DNA from: Burkholderiales bacterium C2
Lineage (GTDB): Bacteria > Pseudomonadota > Gammaproteobacteria > Burkholderiales > Burkholderiaceae_C
DNA: 64,000 bases
Direction of reading: 5' to 3'
Assembly (NCBI GenBank): GCA_005503085.1
Contig: SCOI01000003.1
Location: 248,001 to 312,000 of the forward strand
The first letter of the stretch is position 1; each line of letters begins with the position of its first letter. Below are positions 25,928-33,591 of this stretch, one piece after another. The translations under genes were made by a program, and so were the position numbers. A model generated the notes under the pieces. That model saw only the letters and a program-made list of their open reading frames with translations, did no database searches and had not been told where the DNA came from.

Positions 25928-26815
25928 ATGCCGTCCCCTTTGCTCAGTACCCTGACTCCTTTCGTGGCCCGCTTCGACCGGGCTACCGTGCTTGCTCCCG
26001 GGCTGTTCGTCAGTCTTGATAAGCGAAAGCCTCGAGCGCCCGGGGAGGGCTCGGCGCTGCAGGTCACCTTCGTTTTCCAGAAGCTGAAGCGAACCGTGAG
26101 TTTTGACGGTCCTGAACAGCTCGGTGTCAGCGACCTGCGCGTTCTGCAGGGGCTGATGTCCATGGCTACGGCCGCCGGCTTGGGGCGCCTTGCTGCTGGA
26201 ACTGCAGGCTCGGCAGTGCTGGCCGGTGGCTGGCAGCAGTTGGTGCGAGCATGTGGTGTCCATTCAAAGGATGGTAAGACTATTGAACCGCGGTCAACCA
26301 GCGGCCGCCGCAGTGAGCAGTTGCAGAAGTCGTTGCAGCGGTTGGCCGGCGTGCGCGTAACCGCCAGCGACCGAGCCGACGGAGGCGAGCCGCTGGTGAG
26401 CACTGACCCATCCTGCGATACCAGGGACGGATTTCGAGTTAGGTTTTGCGCTGAACTGATGGGTGCGCTGGGGGCGGGTTCCAACGGCAAGCAGTACCTG
26501 ACGGTCGACATGGTGGAGGCGAGGAACCTGCGGACAGATGCGGCTCGCCTGCTCCACTTCCGGCTTGCCAACGTGAATGCAGGTACCTCGCGCGAGTTCA
26601 CTCAGGCCGAGATGGAGCACATGATCTGGGGAGCCGACGAGGCGGATACAGATGCGATTCGCAAACATCGGCGCCGGCTGCTCGCGCAAGCAGTGGCTGC
26701 TGTCGGTGCCCTGGAGGGCTGGAGTGTTCAGGCTGTCCAGGGCGTGAAGGGGGCATGGGTCTGGCGAGTGTCTCGACCAAAGCCGCGGGGCGCTTCTGAG
26801 AAGCGCAAGACCTGA
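25928..26815 (+). CDS. replication initiator, IncQ RepC-like
   Basis: 295 residues if ATG 25928 is used; the frame is open to 25820 with other ATGs at 25898 and 25820, and no start has a convincing ribosome site. The protein resembles IncQ-type RepC initiators: an N-terminal winged-helix part with VTFVFQKLKRTVSFDGP, and a C-terminal one with YLTVDMVEARNLRTDAARLL and IRKHRRRLLAQAVAAVGALE. Four iteron-like repeats lie 210 bp downstream at 27028-27108, as expected for a protein that binds directly repeated origin sites. If functional, the excised island could replicate. RepA (helicase) and RepB (primase) homologues of IncQ are not seen. Confidence 0.65.
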   Translation: MPSPLLSTLTPFVARFDRATVLAPGLFVSLDKRKPRAPGEGSALQVTFVFQKLKRTVSFDGPEQLGVSDLRVLQGLMSMATAAGLGRLAAGTAGSAVLAGGWQQLVRACGVHSKDGKTIEPRSTSGRRSEQLQKSLQRLAGVRVTASDRADGGEPLVSTDPSCDTRDGFRVRFCAELMGALGAGSNGKQYLTVDMVEARNLRTDAARLLHFRLANVNAGTSREFTQAEMEHMIWGADEADTDAIRKHRRRLLAQAVAAVGALEGWSVQAVQGVKGAWVWRVSRPKPRGASEKRKT

Positions 26816-27027
26816 GTGCTGCAGTATGAGACCTGTGGTCCACCAGGTCGCGAGCCGTAGGCTCGCGATGGGCTTCTGCGCTTCAGCTTGCTTCCGCACC
26901 CGAGGGTGGGCTTCGTGGCGGCTCTTCGCGTTGAGTCTTCCATAGGTGGGGGGAAGGCAATAGCCCTTAGGGTTTAGGGCTCCGATTCTTCAAAAACTCC
27001 AGCATCCATAGCACCATATTCCGAAAA

Positions 27028-27108
27028 TGGATTGTGAAAGTGCTCAAATGGATTGTAAAAGTGCTTGTACTGGGTGTGATAGTGCTTTGTGTGGATTGTG
27101 AAAGTGCT
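27028..27108. repeat. iteron-like direct repeats, possible replication origin
   Basis: Four direct repeats with the consensus TGGATTGTGAAAGTGCT: 27028-27044 (exact), 27049-27065 (one mismatch), 27070-27086 (degenerate) and 27092-27108 (exact). Start-to-start distance is 21-22 bp, about two helical turns, as in initiator-binding iterons. The stretch is AT-rich compared with its surroundings and lies downstream of a RepC-like gene. A spurious open frame on the minus strand is produced by these repeats. Confidence 0.75.
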
Positions 27109-27192
27109 CATTTGGCGACTTTCCTGTCCACGGTGAATTCTTGAAGGATGCCCAATGGCGAGCTTGGTGATTCGCAGCACGCTTACCAAGGT

Positions 27193-28200
27193 TCATGCCA
27201 GCTGGATGTTCAACGCGAACCGGCCCGGCTGGAACAACACGAAGGCAGGGATGGCAAATGCAACATGGTTGGCTGAGTCGCCCCAGAAATGCATGCCAAA
27301 GAGGAGGCCCTGAGGCGTCATAACCGGCGATCCGCTGTGGCCACCGATGGTCGCGGCCTTGAACTGATAGGCCGCGGCGATCACGATCTTCCCGCACTGG
27401 GGATATGGCAAGGGGATGTTCGCCCACTCTTTCACGAAGATCGCCGGCAGCGGGCCGTTCGGTGTGTAAACGAAGCAGTTCGACGGCTGCTGCACGCCAG
27501 GCTCTACAGCAAGCGGTCGCACATTGCCTGGTCCGAGCCAACCGACTTGCGAGCCGGGAATGATCATCGAGATCGCAGCATCCAGGCATGGTTTGCCGTT
27601 CGGGATCAACGGAAGCACCGCGTGGAGCTCAGCGATTCGGGTTGTCATGGCGCGATCCGCCACATCAGTAGCGTTGAACACGGCGCAGCCCTGTGTGATC
27701 AACTGAAGTGCTAGAACGTGTCCACAGCTCAGGACGTAGAGGCTGCTCGGATTACTCTGGTCCGCGACAATGCAGCACACAGCGCCCGGAACACCCTGGG
27801 CCTTGTTCAGGCGGTTGAAGGCGCGAACACCTTGCGCCAGGTTCAAGGCCGCGTGGGGCTCCCCGTCGCCGAGCTCTTCGACATCGGTAGGGATCGAGAC
27901 CTTGGTGCGTTTGCCCTGCCGCGCCACGAAGACTTCCACTCGTGCCGGGATGGGGCGAATATCCGGGCTGTCGATCTTCTTCTGGACCAGCACGCCAAGG
28001 CAGATCTCCTCGGAGACCTCGTTTGCCGACTTCTTAAAGCCGGCGCCGACGGCGAGTGCTCCGTCGAAGTTCTTGAGCAGCTTCTTGCCTTTGGCGCCAC
28101 AGACCTCTCGAACCGTCGCCAATTGTTCGCTGGCGTCCATGGCGTCCCACCGCCTGACGGACGCAGGCGCTCTCGGCGGGCGTGATCCACTCGGCATCAC
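27193..28200 (-). CDS. trypsin-like serine protease
   Basis: 335 residues (GTG 28200, overlapping the upstream lipoprotein stop as GTGA; ATG 28197 and 28140 are alternatives). Chymotrypsin-fold triad candidates: His in YVLSCGHVLAL, Asp in KPCLDAAISM, Ser in TIGGHSGSPVMT, which is the usual GxSGxP oxyanion motif. No signal peptide or membrane segment, so it is probably cytoplasmic unless exported another way. The first ~120 residues form an extra N-terminal region with KGKKLLKNFDGALAVGAGFK, a segment seen before trypsin-like domains of unknown role. Coupled to a lipoprotein gene; function unknown. Confidence 0.78.
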   Translation of the reverse strand: MMPSGSRPPRAPASVRRWDAMDASEQLATVREVCGAKGKKLLKNFDGALAVGAGFKKSANEVSEEICLGVLVQKKIDSPDIRPIPARVEVFVARQGKRTKVSIPTDVEELGDGEPHAALNLAQGVRAFNRLNKAQGVPGAVCCIVADQSNPSSLYVLSCGHVLALQLITQGCAVFNATDVADRAMTTRIAELHAVLPLIPNGKPCLDAAISMIIPGSQVGWLGPGNVRPLAVEPGVQQPSNCFVYTPNGPLPAIFVKEWANIPLPYPQCGKIVIAAAYQFKAATIGGHSGSPVMTPQGLLFGMHFWGDSANHVAFAIPAFVLFQPGRFALNIQLA

Positions 28201-29570
28201 TTCACCTCGAGAGAGACGTCACCTGCCAGGAACTTCGATTCGGACTTGTCGGCCACGAACTTCTCAAGCTCGGCCTTGTTGGTGAGTCCGGTGGGCTTGT
28301 TTGTTCCCCCGGTCAACGTCGCGGTGCCAGTCAGCTTGGTGCCGTCCTTCTTGACGTTGGACAGCTTCCAGACCTCGCCAGCACTTCCCTTGCGGCTGGC
28401 CAGCACCGCATTCATCGTCTTTGTGAACTCGTCGGCACTGAATGGCGCGCCCGGGTCGGTGGTCAATGGGTGCGCTACAGGCGTCGCGGGGGCGCCGTCA
28501 GCGCCTGCGGGATCGAAATACCGCTGTAGATTCATCGGCGAGTCGCCGCTGGGTTTTGCGGCTTCGATGACCGCGACCTCGTATGTGTTGAACGCGATGT
28601 TGGAATACGGTCGCTGGGGGATATGGCGAACAACGAGGTCCCGTGGAGAGGGGGGTGCCTCGACAGCTGTGGCGGCTTCCGCGGGCTTCAGGATGGGATA
28701 GAGCCCTGGAGCGACCACTTGGACCCTGGTGATCTTGATCGTCACGCGGGCTCCTGCAGGAAGCTGCTGCTCTAACTCCCCTTGGGGCGAGCCTGTAGAG
28801 AAAGCCCCTGCGGGAAAGATCTTGCTCTTCGCCAGTTTGCTGAGTGCGTCCATCCCGGTGGAGTAAAAGTCGAGCAACGGCTTGACGACTGCGCTGTTGT
28901 CGATCTTCGCGTCCAGGCCATAGAGCCCCCAGCCCTGCGTCATCGTCACGGCGATGTTGGCGTTGCCCAGCCCTGGCGTACCCTGGACGACGTACTTTTC
29001 GTCGAAGTCGGGCATCCAGACCACGTCAAAGAAGCGTCGCCCCAAGGTTGGAGGGAAGACGGCCGAAGTGTTCGTCACGGACAGGTTGAAGTTGCCAGAG
29101 GGTTGCGATTCCTTGACATCCGGCTGGGATGCAGCAGAGGCGGGCGCGCTTGCAGCCGAGGCCGCTGATGCAGGGGCACTTGCAGCAGGATCGGGCTCGG
29201 TTGCCCCCTGCGGGCTTCCCGTAACCGGGGGCGCGCTGCCTGCGCGTTGGATTCGGTTCACTGGTACCCTCGGCGGCGCATCCTTGGAGAGATCGGAAAG
29301 GAACAGCCCGTCGAGCCGGTCTCGGTCGCTGACGTTGTCGATGAGGAGGTACTTCCCGTCGTCGGACACGCGGCCTGAGACAAGGTACGCCTTGGAGCCG
29401 ATTACGAACGGCTCGAACACCTGTACGTAGGGGCGAGGCAAGTAGAAGGGGATGCCCTCTGGCTGCACGCCGCCGGCGACTTTAAGGATCTTGACACTTG
29501 AGCAGCCGGCGATGAGAAGCATCGCACCAGCCGCCAACGGCGCAGCGACGGTGTACTTGCGATTCAGCAT
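28197..29570 (-). CDS. putative lipoprotein
   Basis: 457 residues. N-terminal signal with lipobox LLIAGC (cysteine about residue 23), so it should be lipidated and placed in the inner or outer membrane. After about 100 residues there is a low-complexity Ala/Ser/Pro linker (about 125-155, PAASAPASAASAAS), then a larger globular domain with PTLGRRFFDVVWMPDF and TIKITRVQVVAPGLYP. No family recognised. It is the first gene of a two-gene operon with the serine protease; the two probably act together, for example sensing and proteolysis, but this is only an inference from the overlap. Confidence 0.72.
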   Translation of the reverse strand: MLNRKYTVAAPLAAGAMLLIAGCSSVKILKVAGGVQPEGIPFYLPRPYVQVFEPFVIGSKAYLVSGRVSDDGKYLLIDNVSDRDRLDGLFLSDLSKDAPPRVPVNRIQRAGSAPPVTGSPQGATEPDPAASAPASAASAASAPASAASQPDVKESQPSGNFNLSVTNTSAVFPPTLGRRFFDVVWMPDFDEKYVVQGTPGLGNANIAVTMTQGWGLYGLDAKIDNSAVVKPLLDFYSTGMDALSKLAKSKIFPAGAFSTGSPQGELEQQLPAGARVTIKITRVQVVAPGLYPILKPAEAATAVEAPPSPRDLVVRHIPQRPYSNIAFNTYEVAVIEAAKPSGDSPMNLQRYFDPAGADGAPATPVAHPLTTDPGAPFSADEFTKTMNAVLASRKGSAGEVWKLSNVKKDGTKLTGTATLTGGTNKPTGLTNKAELEKFVADKSESKFLAGDVSLEVK

Positions 29571-29805
29571 AGAAACTCTCCGTGCCGTGCCGCTCGATGA
29601 CGTTCAATTTGATCGTTTCGGGCACGGGCTGCTCGCAGTCTATGGACCGAGCCTGCGCCACGCATCCGCAGAACTGACGAGTGCACGCGCACTGGACGCT
29701 GCTGTTGCGGAGCTGGCACAGGTCTTGCAAAGATGGCAGTGCAATATGTTCCTGGGAGTGGTGCAGGCCCCTGAAGAAAGCCCGCGTGCGGCGGGCTTCT
29801 GAGAG

Positions 29806-29985
29806 TCAGTCCTGAGCCTTCTGTGGCAGCGCCACCGGCCTGCCTGCGATGAGCGCGATGCGCCGTGCAGCAAGAGTGAGTTGTGCTGCTTCGTGCGGCG
29901 TCTTCGCAGCATCACTGCGGGCGGCGTGCTGCATCAGCGCCTCGCGCGCGCCGCACGCGTAGCCATACGTGGTGGTGGGTTCGAT
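29806..29985 (-). CDS. possible small protein with non-standard start
   Basis: A 59-residue frame ending in TGA (29806-29808) with composition like a real protein: EPTTTYGYACGAREALMQHA, then KTPHEAAQLTLAARRIALI. There is no ATG, GTG or TTG upstream in frame. An AAAGGA site (29992-29997) lies at proper distance before two ATC codons (29983-29988), so translation from ATC, a lost start codon or a decayed longer gene are the options. ATG at 29925 would leave 39 residues. Confidence 0.3.
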   Translation of the reverse strand: MEPTTTYGYACGAREALMQHAARSDAAKTPHEAAQLTLAARRIALIAGRPVALPQKAQD

Positions 29986-30099
29986 GATGTTTCCTTTTTG
30001 AGATAGCAGGGCACAGCGCCTGCATCCGGTATAGGTTCACCTGGGCTACATTGACCGTTGGCTTGGGGCCGGATGACCCCGCTACACCCTCTATACCCC

Positions 30100-30165
30100 T
30101 TGAGGACGACCCGCGAATTCGGCGCGCTGTTCGCGGCGGCGCGTCGTACGCGAGGGGAAGCCGGG
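30100..30165 (+). pseudogene. truncated XRE/HipB-like HTH fragment
   Basis: The frame reads LRTTREFGALFAAARRTRGE, which is the start of many HipB-like XRE regulators, then loses protein character where a tRNA-like sequence begins. The recognition helix is missing. Probably a gene cut by an insertion or deletion. The intact hipB of the island (36328-36606) has a comparable opening but is a different gene. Confidence 0.35.
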
Positions 30166-30169
30166 CGGG

Positions 30170-30197
30170 CTCGGGTTCAAGTCCCACACCTGCACCA
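30170..30197 (+). other. tRNA-3'-end-like sequence with CCA
   Basis: GGGTTCAAGTCCC resembles a T arm and is followed by CACCTGC, A, CCA, like the acceptor end of a Leu-type tRNA. The stem lacks one base of the canonical count and there is no matching 5' half upstream. It may be a remnant of another tRNA-targeted attachment site rather than a gene. Confidence 0.3.
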
Positions 30198-30250
30198 AGT
30201 TACCTTTGCTCTTTCCTGCTTTTTCATGCTTGACTCTGCTTTTTTATCCT

Positions 30251-30267
30251 CGTAAAGTGCGTTTACG
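30251..30267. promoter_or_regulatory. short palindrome upstream of the RHH/RAMA-like gene
   Basis: CGTAAA (30251-30256), GTGCG, TTTACG (30262-30267), a perfect inverted repeat 22 bp before the ATG at 30289. The downstream protein begins like a ribbon-helix-helix DNA binder, so this may be its own operator. Confidence 0.45.
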
Positions 30268-30288
30268 TAAAAAAACGGAGCTTAAAGC

Positions 30289-30714
30289 ATGGAATCGCAA
30301 GTCTCGATCCCCGTCCATACGCGTCTCTTCCTGGACCTCGCTGAGTTCCTCGAATCGAAGGGCGACTCGCGCGACCCTGTGCGCGCCGTCAGCGACGCAA
30401 TTGACTACTGGATGTCCAACGCCGACTGGAAGCCCGAGCTGCTCAAGGTGTCGTCCACCTTGGGCTATCAGTGGAAGGGCCTGTTCCTGCCCGACTCCAC
30501 CGAGGTGCGCATGCAGTACAAAAGCCAGTGGCATTACGCGCGCGTCGAGGGCGACAAGCTGGTCTACGAATGTGAGTCGACTACCCCGGGACGCCTGGCG
30601 AACACCATCACGGGGACGAGCCGCAACGCGTGGCGTGACCTCTGGATCAAGCGGCCCACGGATGCGGAATGGTTGCTGGCCGACGACTGCCGCGCCGCTG
30701 GCGAGCAAGGCTGA
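30289..30714 (+). CDS. small protein with RHH-like start and RAMA/DUF4357-like C-terminus
   Basis: 141 residues. Residues 1-50 (QVSIPVHTRLFLDLAEFLES and a following helix) resemble a ribbon-helix-helix protein. The second half (LGYQWKGLFLPDSTEVRMQY to TSRNAWRDLWIKRP) resembles the RAMA or DUF4357 domain, a small module often linked with restriction and modification genes. ATG 30289 follows an ACGGAG ribosome site. Forms a plus-strand pair with the HNH-like gene 47 bp downstream. The domain call is from pattern only. Confidence 0.62.
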   Translation: MESQVSIPVHTRLFLDLAEFLESKGDSRDPVRAVSDAIDYWMSNADWKPELLKVSSTLGYQWKGLFLPDSTEVRMQYKSQWHYARVEGDKLVYECESTTPGRLANTITGTSRNAWRDLWIKRPTDAEWLLADDCRAAGEQG

Positions 30715-30761
30715 CCATGGAATGGCCGCCAGCCGCCAGCCGCCTCCGCAGGAGTGACACG

Positions 30762-31208
30762 ATGCCGTTGAAGCACACTATGCCTGCGTTCCTGGAAGGG
30801 GTGACCACGCCGGAGGCCTACGAGCGTTGGCTGGGGCGCAAGGCGATGGCACACGTGAAGCGAGACCGCGGGCGTGGCCACAACGAAGAAGGCACCACCC
30901 GCGCGCTGTACAAAGAAGCCATCCACGCCGCTGTCGCATTGTCCGGAGGCGTGGATGCGTACACCGGCGAGAAACTGCACTGGCACCTCATCAGCAAGTA
31001 CAACAACGACGAGTCGAAGCTGGGCCGGCACGCCTACAAGGCGCAGTTCGCCCTGCTACCTTCGGTGGACCATGTTGATGCGGGTGCGACGGAGGCTAGC
31101 TTCCGCATCTGCGCGTGGCGGACGAACGACGCGAAGAACGACTTGGCCATGTCCGAGTTCGTGGAGCTCTGCCGAAGGGTAGTGGCGTACGCCGACGCCG
31201 CCCGGTGA
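30762..31208 (+). CDS. HNH-endonuclease-like protein
   Basis: 148 residues from ATG 30762, preceded by a GGAG site at 8 bases; the frame is open further upstream. The core reads DAYTGEKLHWHLISKY, LLPSVDHVD, then FRICAWRTNDAKNDLAMSEF, which follows the HNH layout (a Y-T/S-G-E turn, an Asp-His pair, then Asn with KNDL and an EF helix). Zinc cysteines are absent, so it would be a non-zinc-bracketed HNH fold or an inactive relative. Probably co-transcribed with the RHH/RAMA-like gene. Confidence 0.58.
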   Translation: MPLKHTMPAFLEGVTTPEAYERWLGRKAMAHVKRDRGRGHNEEGTTRALYKEAIHAAVALSGGVDAYTGEKLHWHLISKYNNDESKLGRHAYKAQFALLPSVDHVDAGATEASFRICAWRTNDAKNDLAMSEFVELCRRVVAYADAAR

Positions 31209-31209
31209 A

Positions 31210-31629
31210 CTACATGCAGGCGTTGGCGTAGCCCGTCAGTGCTTCGACTTCCTGCCCGGTGAGCCCTGCGATGAAGGCAACTGCCTCCACGAAAGCCCGC
31301 AGCATGAGCGCTCGCACTTCTTGGTCGGCCACCTGCGCACGGATTTCGTCGAGAGTGTCCTCGGCCTGCTGATAGTTGAACGTGGAAAGGTGCTGATCTA
31401 GCCGACCCACCAGGACCGTTAGCGCCCGCTCGTCGATGTACCAAACCGCATCGCCTTCGGCCCCTGCCGGTGGAGGCGCTTTGAACTTCGCCCCAGCACT
31501 CCGCGCGAAGTGCACCTTGCACGCCCCAACCAGCACATCTGGCAGAGCCAGGTCGAGCAGCGCCGGGGTCGGCTGCAGGCCAGCGGCGAAGAAGAGGTCT
31601 TGGATGTTGTAGGTCGAGAGGGAGAGCAT
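31210..31629 (-). CDS. hypothetical protein
   Basis: 139 residues from ATG 31629 (a GTG at 31668 is also possible). Begins MLSLSTYNIQDLFFAAGLQP and ends in a helical, hydrophobic-faced segment, ALMLRAFVEAVAFIAGLTG. A central AVWYIDERALTVLVGRLDQH. No signal peptide; no recognised family. Its stop lies one base from the stop of the convergent HNH-like gene, and it is divergent from the XRE gene across about 90 bp, so both may share a regulatory region. Confidence 0.5.
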   Translation of the reverse strand: MLSLSTYNIQDLFFAAGLQPTPALLDLALPDVLVGACKVHFARSAGAKFKAPPPAGAEGDAVWYIDERALTVLVGRLDQHLSTFNYQQAEDTLDEIRAQVADQEVRALMLRAFVEAVAFIAGLTGQEVEALTGYANACM

Positions 31630-31715
31630 GCAGGTGAAGATACCGCACGTATAGGCGAGAACTTGCACGTTGCCAACTCGCAGCAGAAACCACAGAGGAT
31701 GGCTAGGATGCAGCC

Positions 31716-32000
31716 ATGGCGCCCCGCAACAAGCATCTCGGAAAGCAGCTCAGGACAGCCCTGCGCGACTCCCGCTGGAGTGCGGACGTCATCGCATTTC
31801 GGACCGGCCTGTCGAGGGCGGTAATGGCGCGTGTGCTGGTGGGCGACACGGACATCAGCCTGCGCATCCTAGAGAAGGTGGCGGACGAGTTGGGGCTGAG
31901 CGTGGACTTCAAACCCTGGGGGGCGGTCGGCCAACCGCCGGCTCCTGGTCGAATCGTGGAGACGGTCGTGGATCGCGCGAGGGCGCGGCTGATGACGTGA
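31716..32000 (+). CDS. XRE-family helix-turn-helix regulator
   Basis: 94 residues. LGKQLRTALRDSRWSADVIA, RTGLSRAVMARVLVGDTDIS and LRILEKVADELGLSV form the five-helix XRE/Cro fold (about 8-70). A basic tail follows. Its stop overlaps the GTG start of the HAD gene (GTGA, 31997-32000), so the two are one operon, an arrangement like antitoxin-toxin pairs, though no such pair of these families is known to me. Confidence 0.8.
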   Translation: MAPRNKHLGKQLRTALRDSRWSADVIAFRTGLSRAVMARVLVGDTDISLRILEKVADELGLSVDFKPWGAVGQPPAPGRIVETVVDRARARLMT

Positions 32001-32536
32001 GCATCATCATCTTCACCGATGTCGATGACGTGCTCGTCATGCAGCGTACGGTGGACTTCAACAAGCATTCGCCCGAGCTGACGCCCGACATCTGCCGGCG
32101 ACTGCTGCATCGGCCTGCCATGCAAGTTCTTTCGACCCTCGTCGACGACGGTGCTCGGCTGGTTATCACGAGCAACTGGATCAGATTCCTGGACAGAGCC
32201 GGCTTTGAGCGACTCTTCACCGCCGGCGATTACCCCAGCGTAAGTTCCGGGCTGCACGCCGCTTGGTCCGCCCCTCGAAGGCCCGGTGGCACGCGCCTCG
32301 ATGCCATCAACGCCTGGCTCGCCGAACACCACCGCGGTGAGCCCTTTGTGATCCTCGACGACACCGACAGCGGCTCCGGCCTGCGCGGCTCCCCGCATGA
32401 CCAGGCCGGCCGCGTCATCCTCTGCGAACCAGGTGTTGGCCTGCATCCAGGCCACCTGCTCCAACTCAGAGCAGCGCTTGCAGCGCCTTCGCCGTCAGAG
32501 CTGTTCGCTCGCGCAAGCCGGTCTCGCCTCCGTTGA
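31997..32536 (+). CDS. HAD-domain protein coupled to an XRE regulator
   Basis: 179 residues from GTG 31997. IIIFTDVDDVLVM is a HAD motif I (DxD), ARLVITSNWIRF gives motif II (serine/threonine then Asn), and EPFVILDDTDSGSGL is motif IV. This is the HAD family of the Swiss-Army-knife RNA-repair type rather than sugar phosphatases. The last ~20 residues lie antisense over the 3' end of the decayed lysin gene, so the C-terminus may have been extended by rearrangement. Function unknown; the GTGA coupling suggests it works with the XRE protein. Confidence 0.68.
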   Translation: MSIIIFTDVDDVLVMQRTVDFNKHSPELTPDICRRLLHRPAMQVLSTLVDDGARLVITSNWIRFLDRAGFERLFTAGDYPSVSSGLHAAWSAPRRPGGTRLDAINAWLAEHHRGEPFVILDDTDSGSGLRGSPHDQAGRVILCEPGVGLHPGHLLQLRAALAAPSPSELFARASRSRLR

Positions 32537-32750
32537 TCCGTTTCGTCAGCCCCCGCACATCACCGTCGTCTTGGTACCGCGAGCAGCCTCGAGAGCTTCA
32601 TAGCCACCTTGCCGAATCCGCCGCGTAGATCGGCTTCACGAGCAGTTCGGGCCACCGCGCAACATCCATCCGAGACGCCTCGGCGTACCCCGCGTAGTTC
32701 GCCCGACCAGTGAGTTTCTTAAGCCCGCGCCCGTGGTACCGCCAGCCGCC
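32466..32750 (-). pseudogene. decayed GH19 chitinase/endolysin gene
   Basis: In one minus-strand frame (32750 to 32601) the translation GGWRYHGRGLKKLTGRANY, then PELLVKPIYAADSARW, is the substrate-cleft region of glycoside hydrolase family 19 lysins. It meets a stop at 32598. A second frame then reads YQDDGDVRGLTKRINGGETG and LRERTALTAKALQALL before a stop at 32466, which is the conserved C-terminal end of the same family. So one frameshift splits a GH19 gene whose N-terminal third is lost. A phage or prophage origin is likely. Confidence 0.72.
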
Positions 32751-33272
32751 ATGTGTAGCAAAGGCCACGGGCTTGTAGTAGTGGCCAGGGCGTGTAGCAA
32801 AGGCCAGGCTGTGAAGTCGGCGAGCGACATGCGGCCACATGACTCTTCTCTAACGTCGGCGAGCTGGACCACCCTACGTCCGCCTCACCTCAGCCTCCAC
32901 CTCCCCGCCGACGCAGGCCCCACCTCCGGCGCAGCGCTCAGCCCCACCTTCCCTCAGGCTTCACCACGCTCCTCTGGCATGGCTCTACCCCCCTTGATCC
33001 CGGACAAGCTGAGTACACCCACTCCAACGCAGTGCAGGCCCACCTGGGGGCTCCACACACCCCGCAGGCGAGGCGCAGCACTGTGGCCCCCCGGGGAGGG
33101 TGTCACGCAAGCTCGGCAAGCCCGTCCTTAGGCTGCGCAGGGGAGGTGCTGCTCAATGGGGTGACGCTGTGCCTGGTGCTGGCGAGGAGACTCAACCGCT
33201 CGTCGCAGCCGGCGCGCAGGACTACGCCCGCGGGGCGCATTCCTGCTTCCGTTGCTCCCGCGCCGGCGCCTC

Positions 33273-33292
33273 GAAATTGTCCTGGGGTAATC
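33273..33292. repeat. dispersed repeat, copy 1
   Basis: GAAATTGTCCTGGGGTAATC, followed by a related TTCTCCGGCGCGA stretch that is also present after copy 2. The core is a near palindrome (ATT-xCCCCxGGGGx-AAT). Confidence 0.5.
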
Positions 33293-33571
33293 GGGGAGGT
33301 TCTCCGGCGCGAGGGGCACCAATGCCTTTGGAGCCCGGAAAACACTATGGTATTGCGTCGAAATTTACTATGCTATTCGCTGGCTATCCGCGCATAAGTC
33401 GCTGTCATCATTGGTGTTTTTCAACCACTGTTACACCTGGAAACGACTCGATATGGGCGAGGCCGCCCGCTCGTAGCCTGCGAGGAATGCCATCCGCTGG
33501 TCGCCTGCGTGCGCAGTTCGAGCGCCACCCGGTGGCACTCCATCACCTTCTCGGCTCTGCGCCGGCTCCTT

Positions 33572-33591
33572 GAAATTACCCCGGGGAAATC
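33572..33591. repeat. dispersed repeat, copy 2
   Basis: GAAATTACCCCGGGGAAATC. Similarity to copy 1 extends about 60 bp, from CGCCGGC before it to TTCTCCGACGCGA after it. Confidence 0.5.

Larger units (their letters stand above)
29571..30288. other. mosaic intergenic region with gene fragments
   Basis: About 720 bp between the lipoprotein and the next plus-strand gene. It contains a short minus-strand frame without a normal start (29806-29985), a truncated HTH-like coding fragment (30100-30165), a tRNA-like 3' end (30170-30197) and a palindrome at 30251-30267. It looks like a junction of several past insertions. Confidence 0.5.

Noticed and set aside
27028-27108. CRISPR array
   Set aside because: Repeats are 17 bp with about 4-bp spacers and one is degenerate; no cas genes. 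Fits iterons, not CRISPR.
26974-27189. Small minus-strand gene with repeated HYNPF-like units
   Set aside because: The repeated protein units come from the iteron repeats themselves; no ribosome site or other protein character.
30170-30197. Functional tRNA gene
   Set aside because: No 5' half, and the T-arm/acceptor count is one base short.
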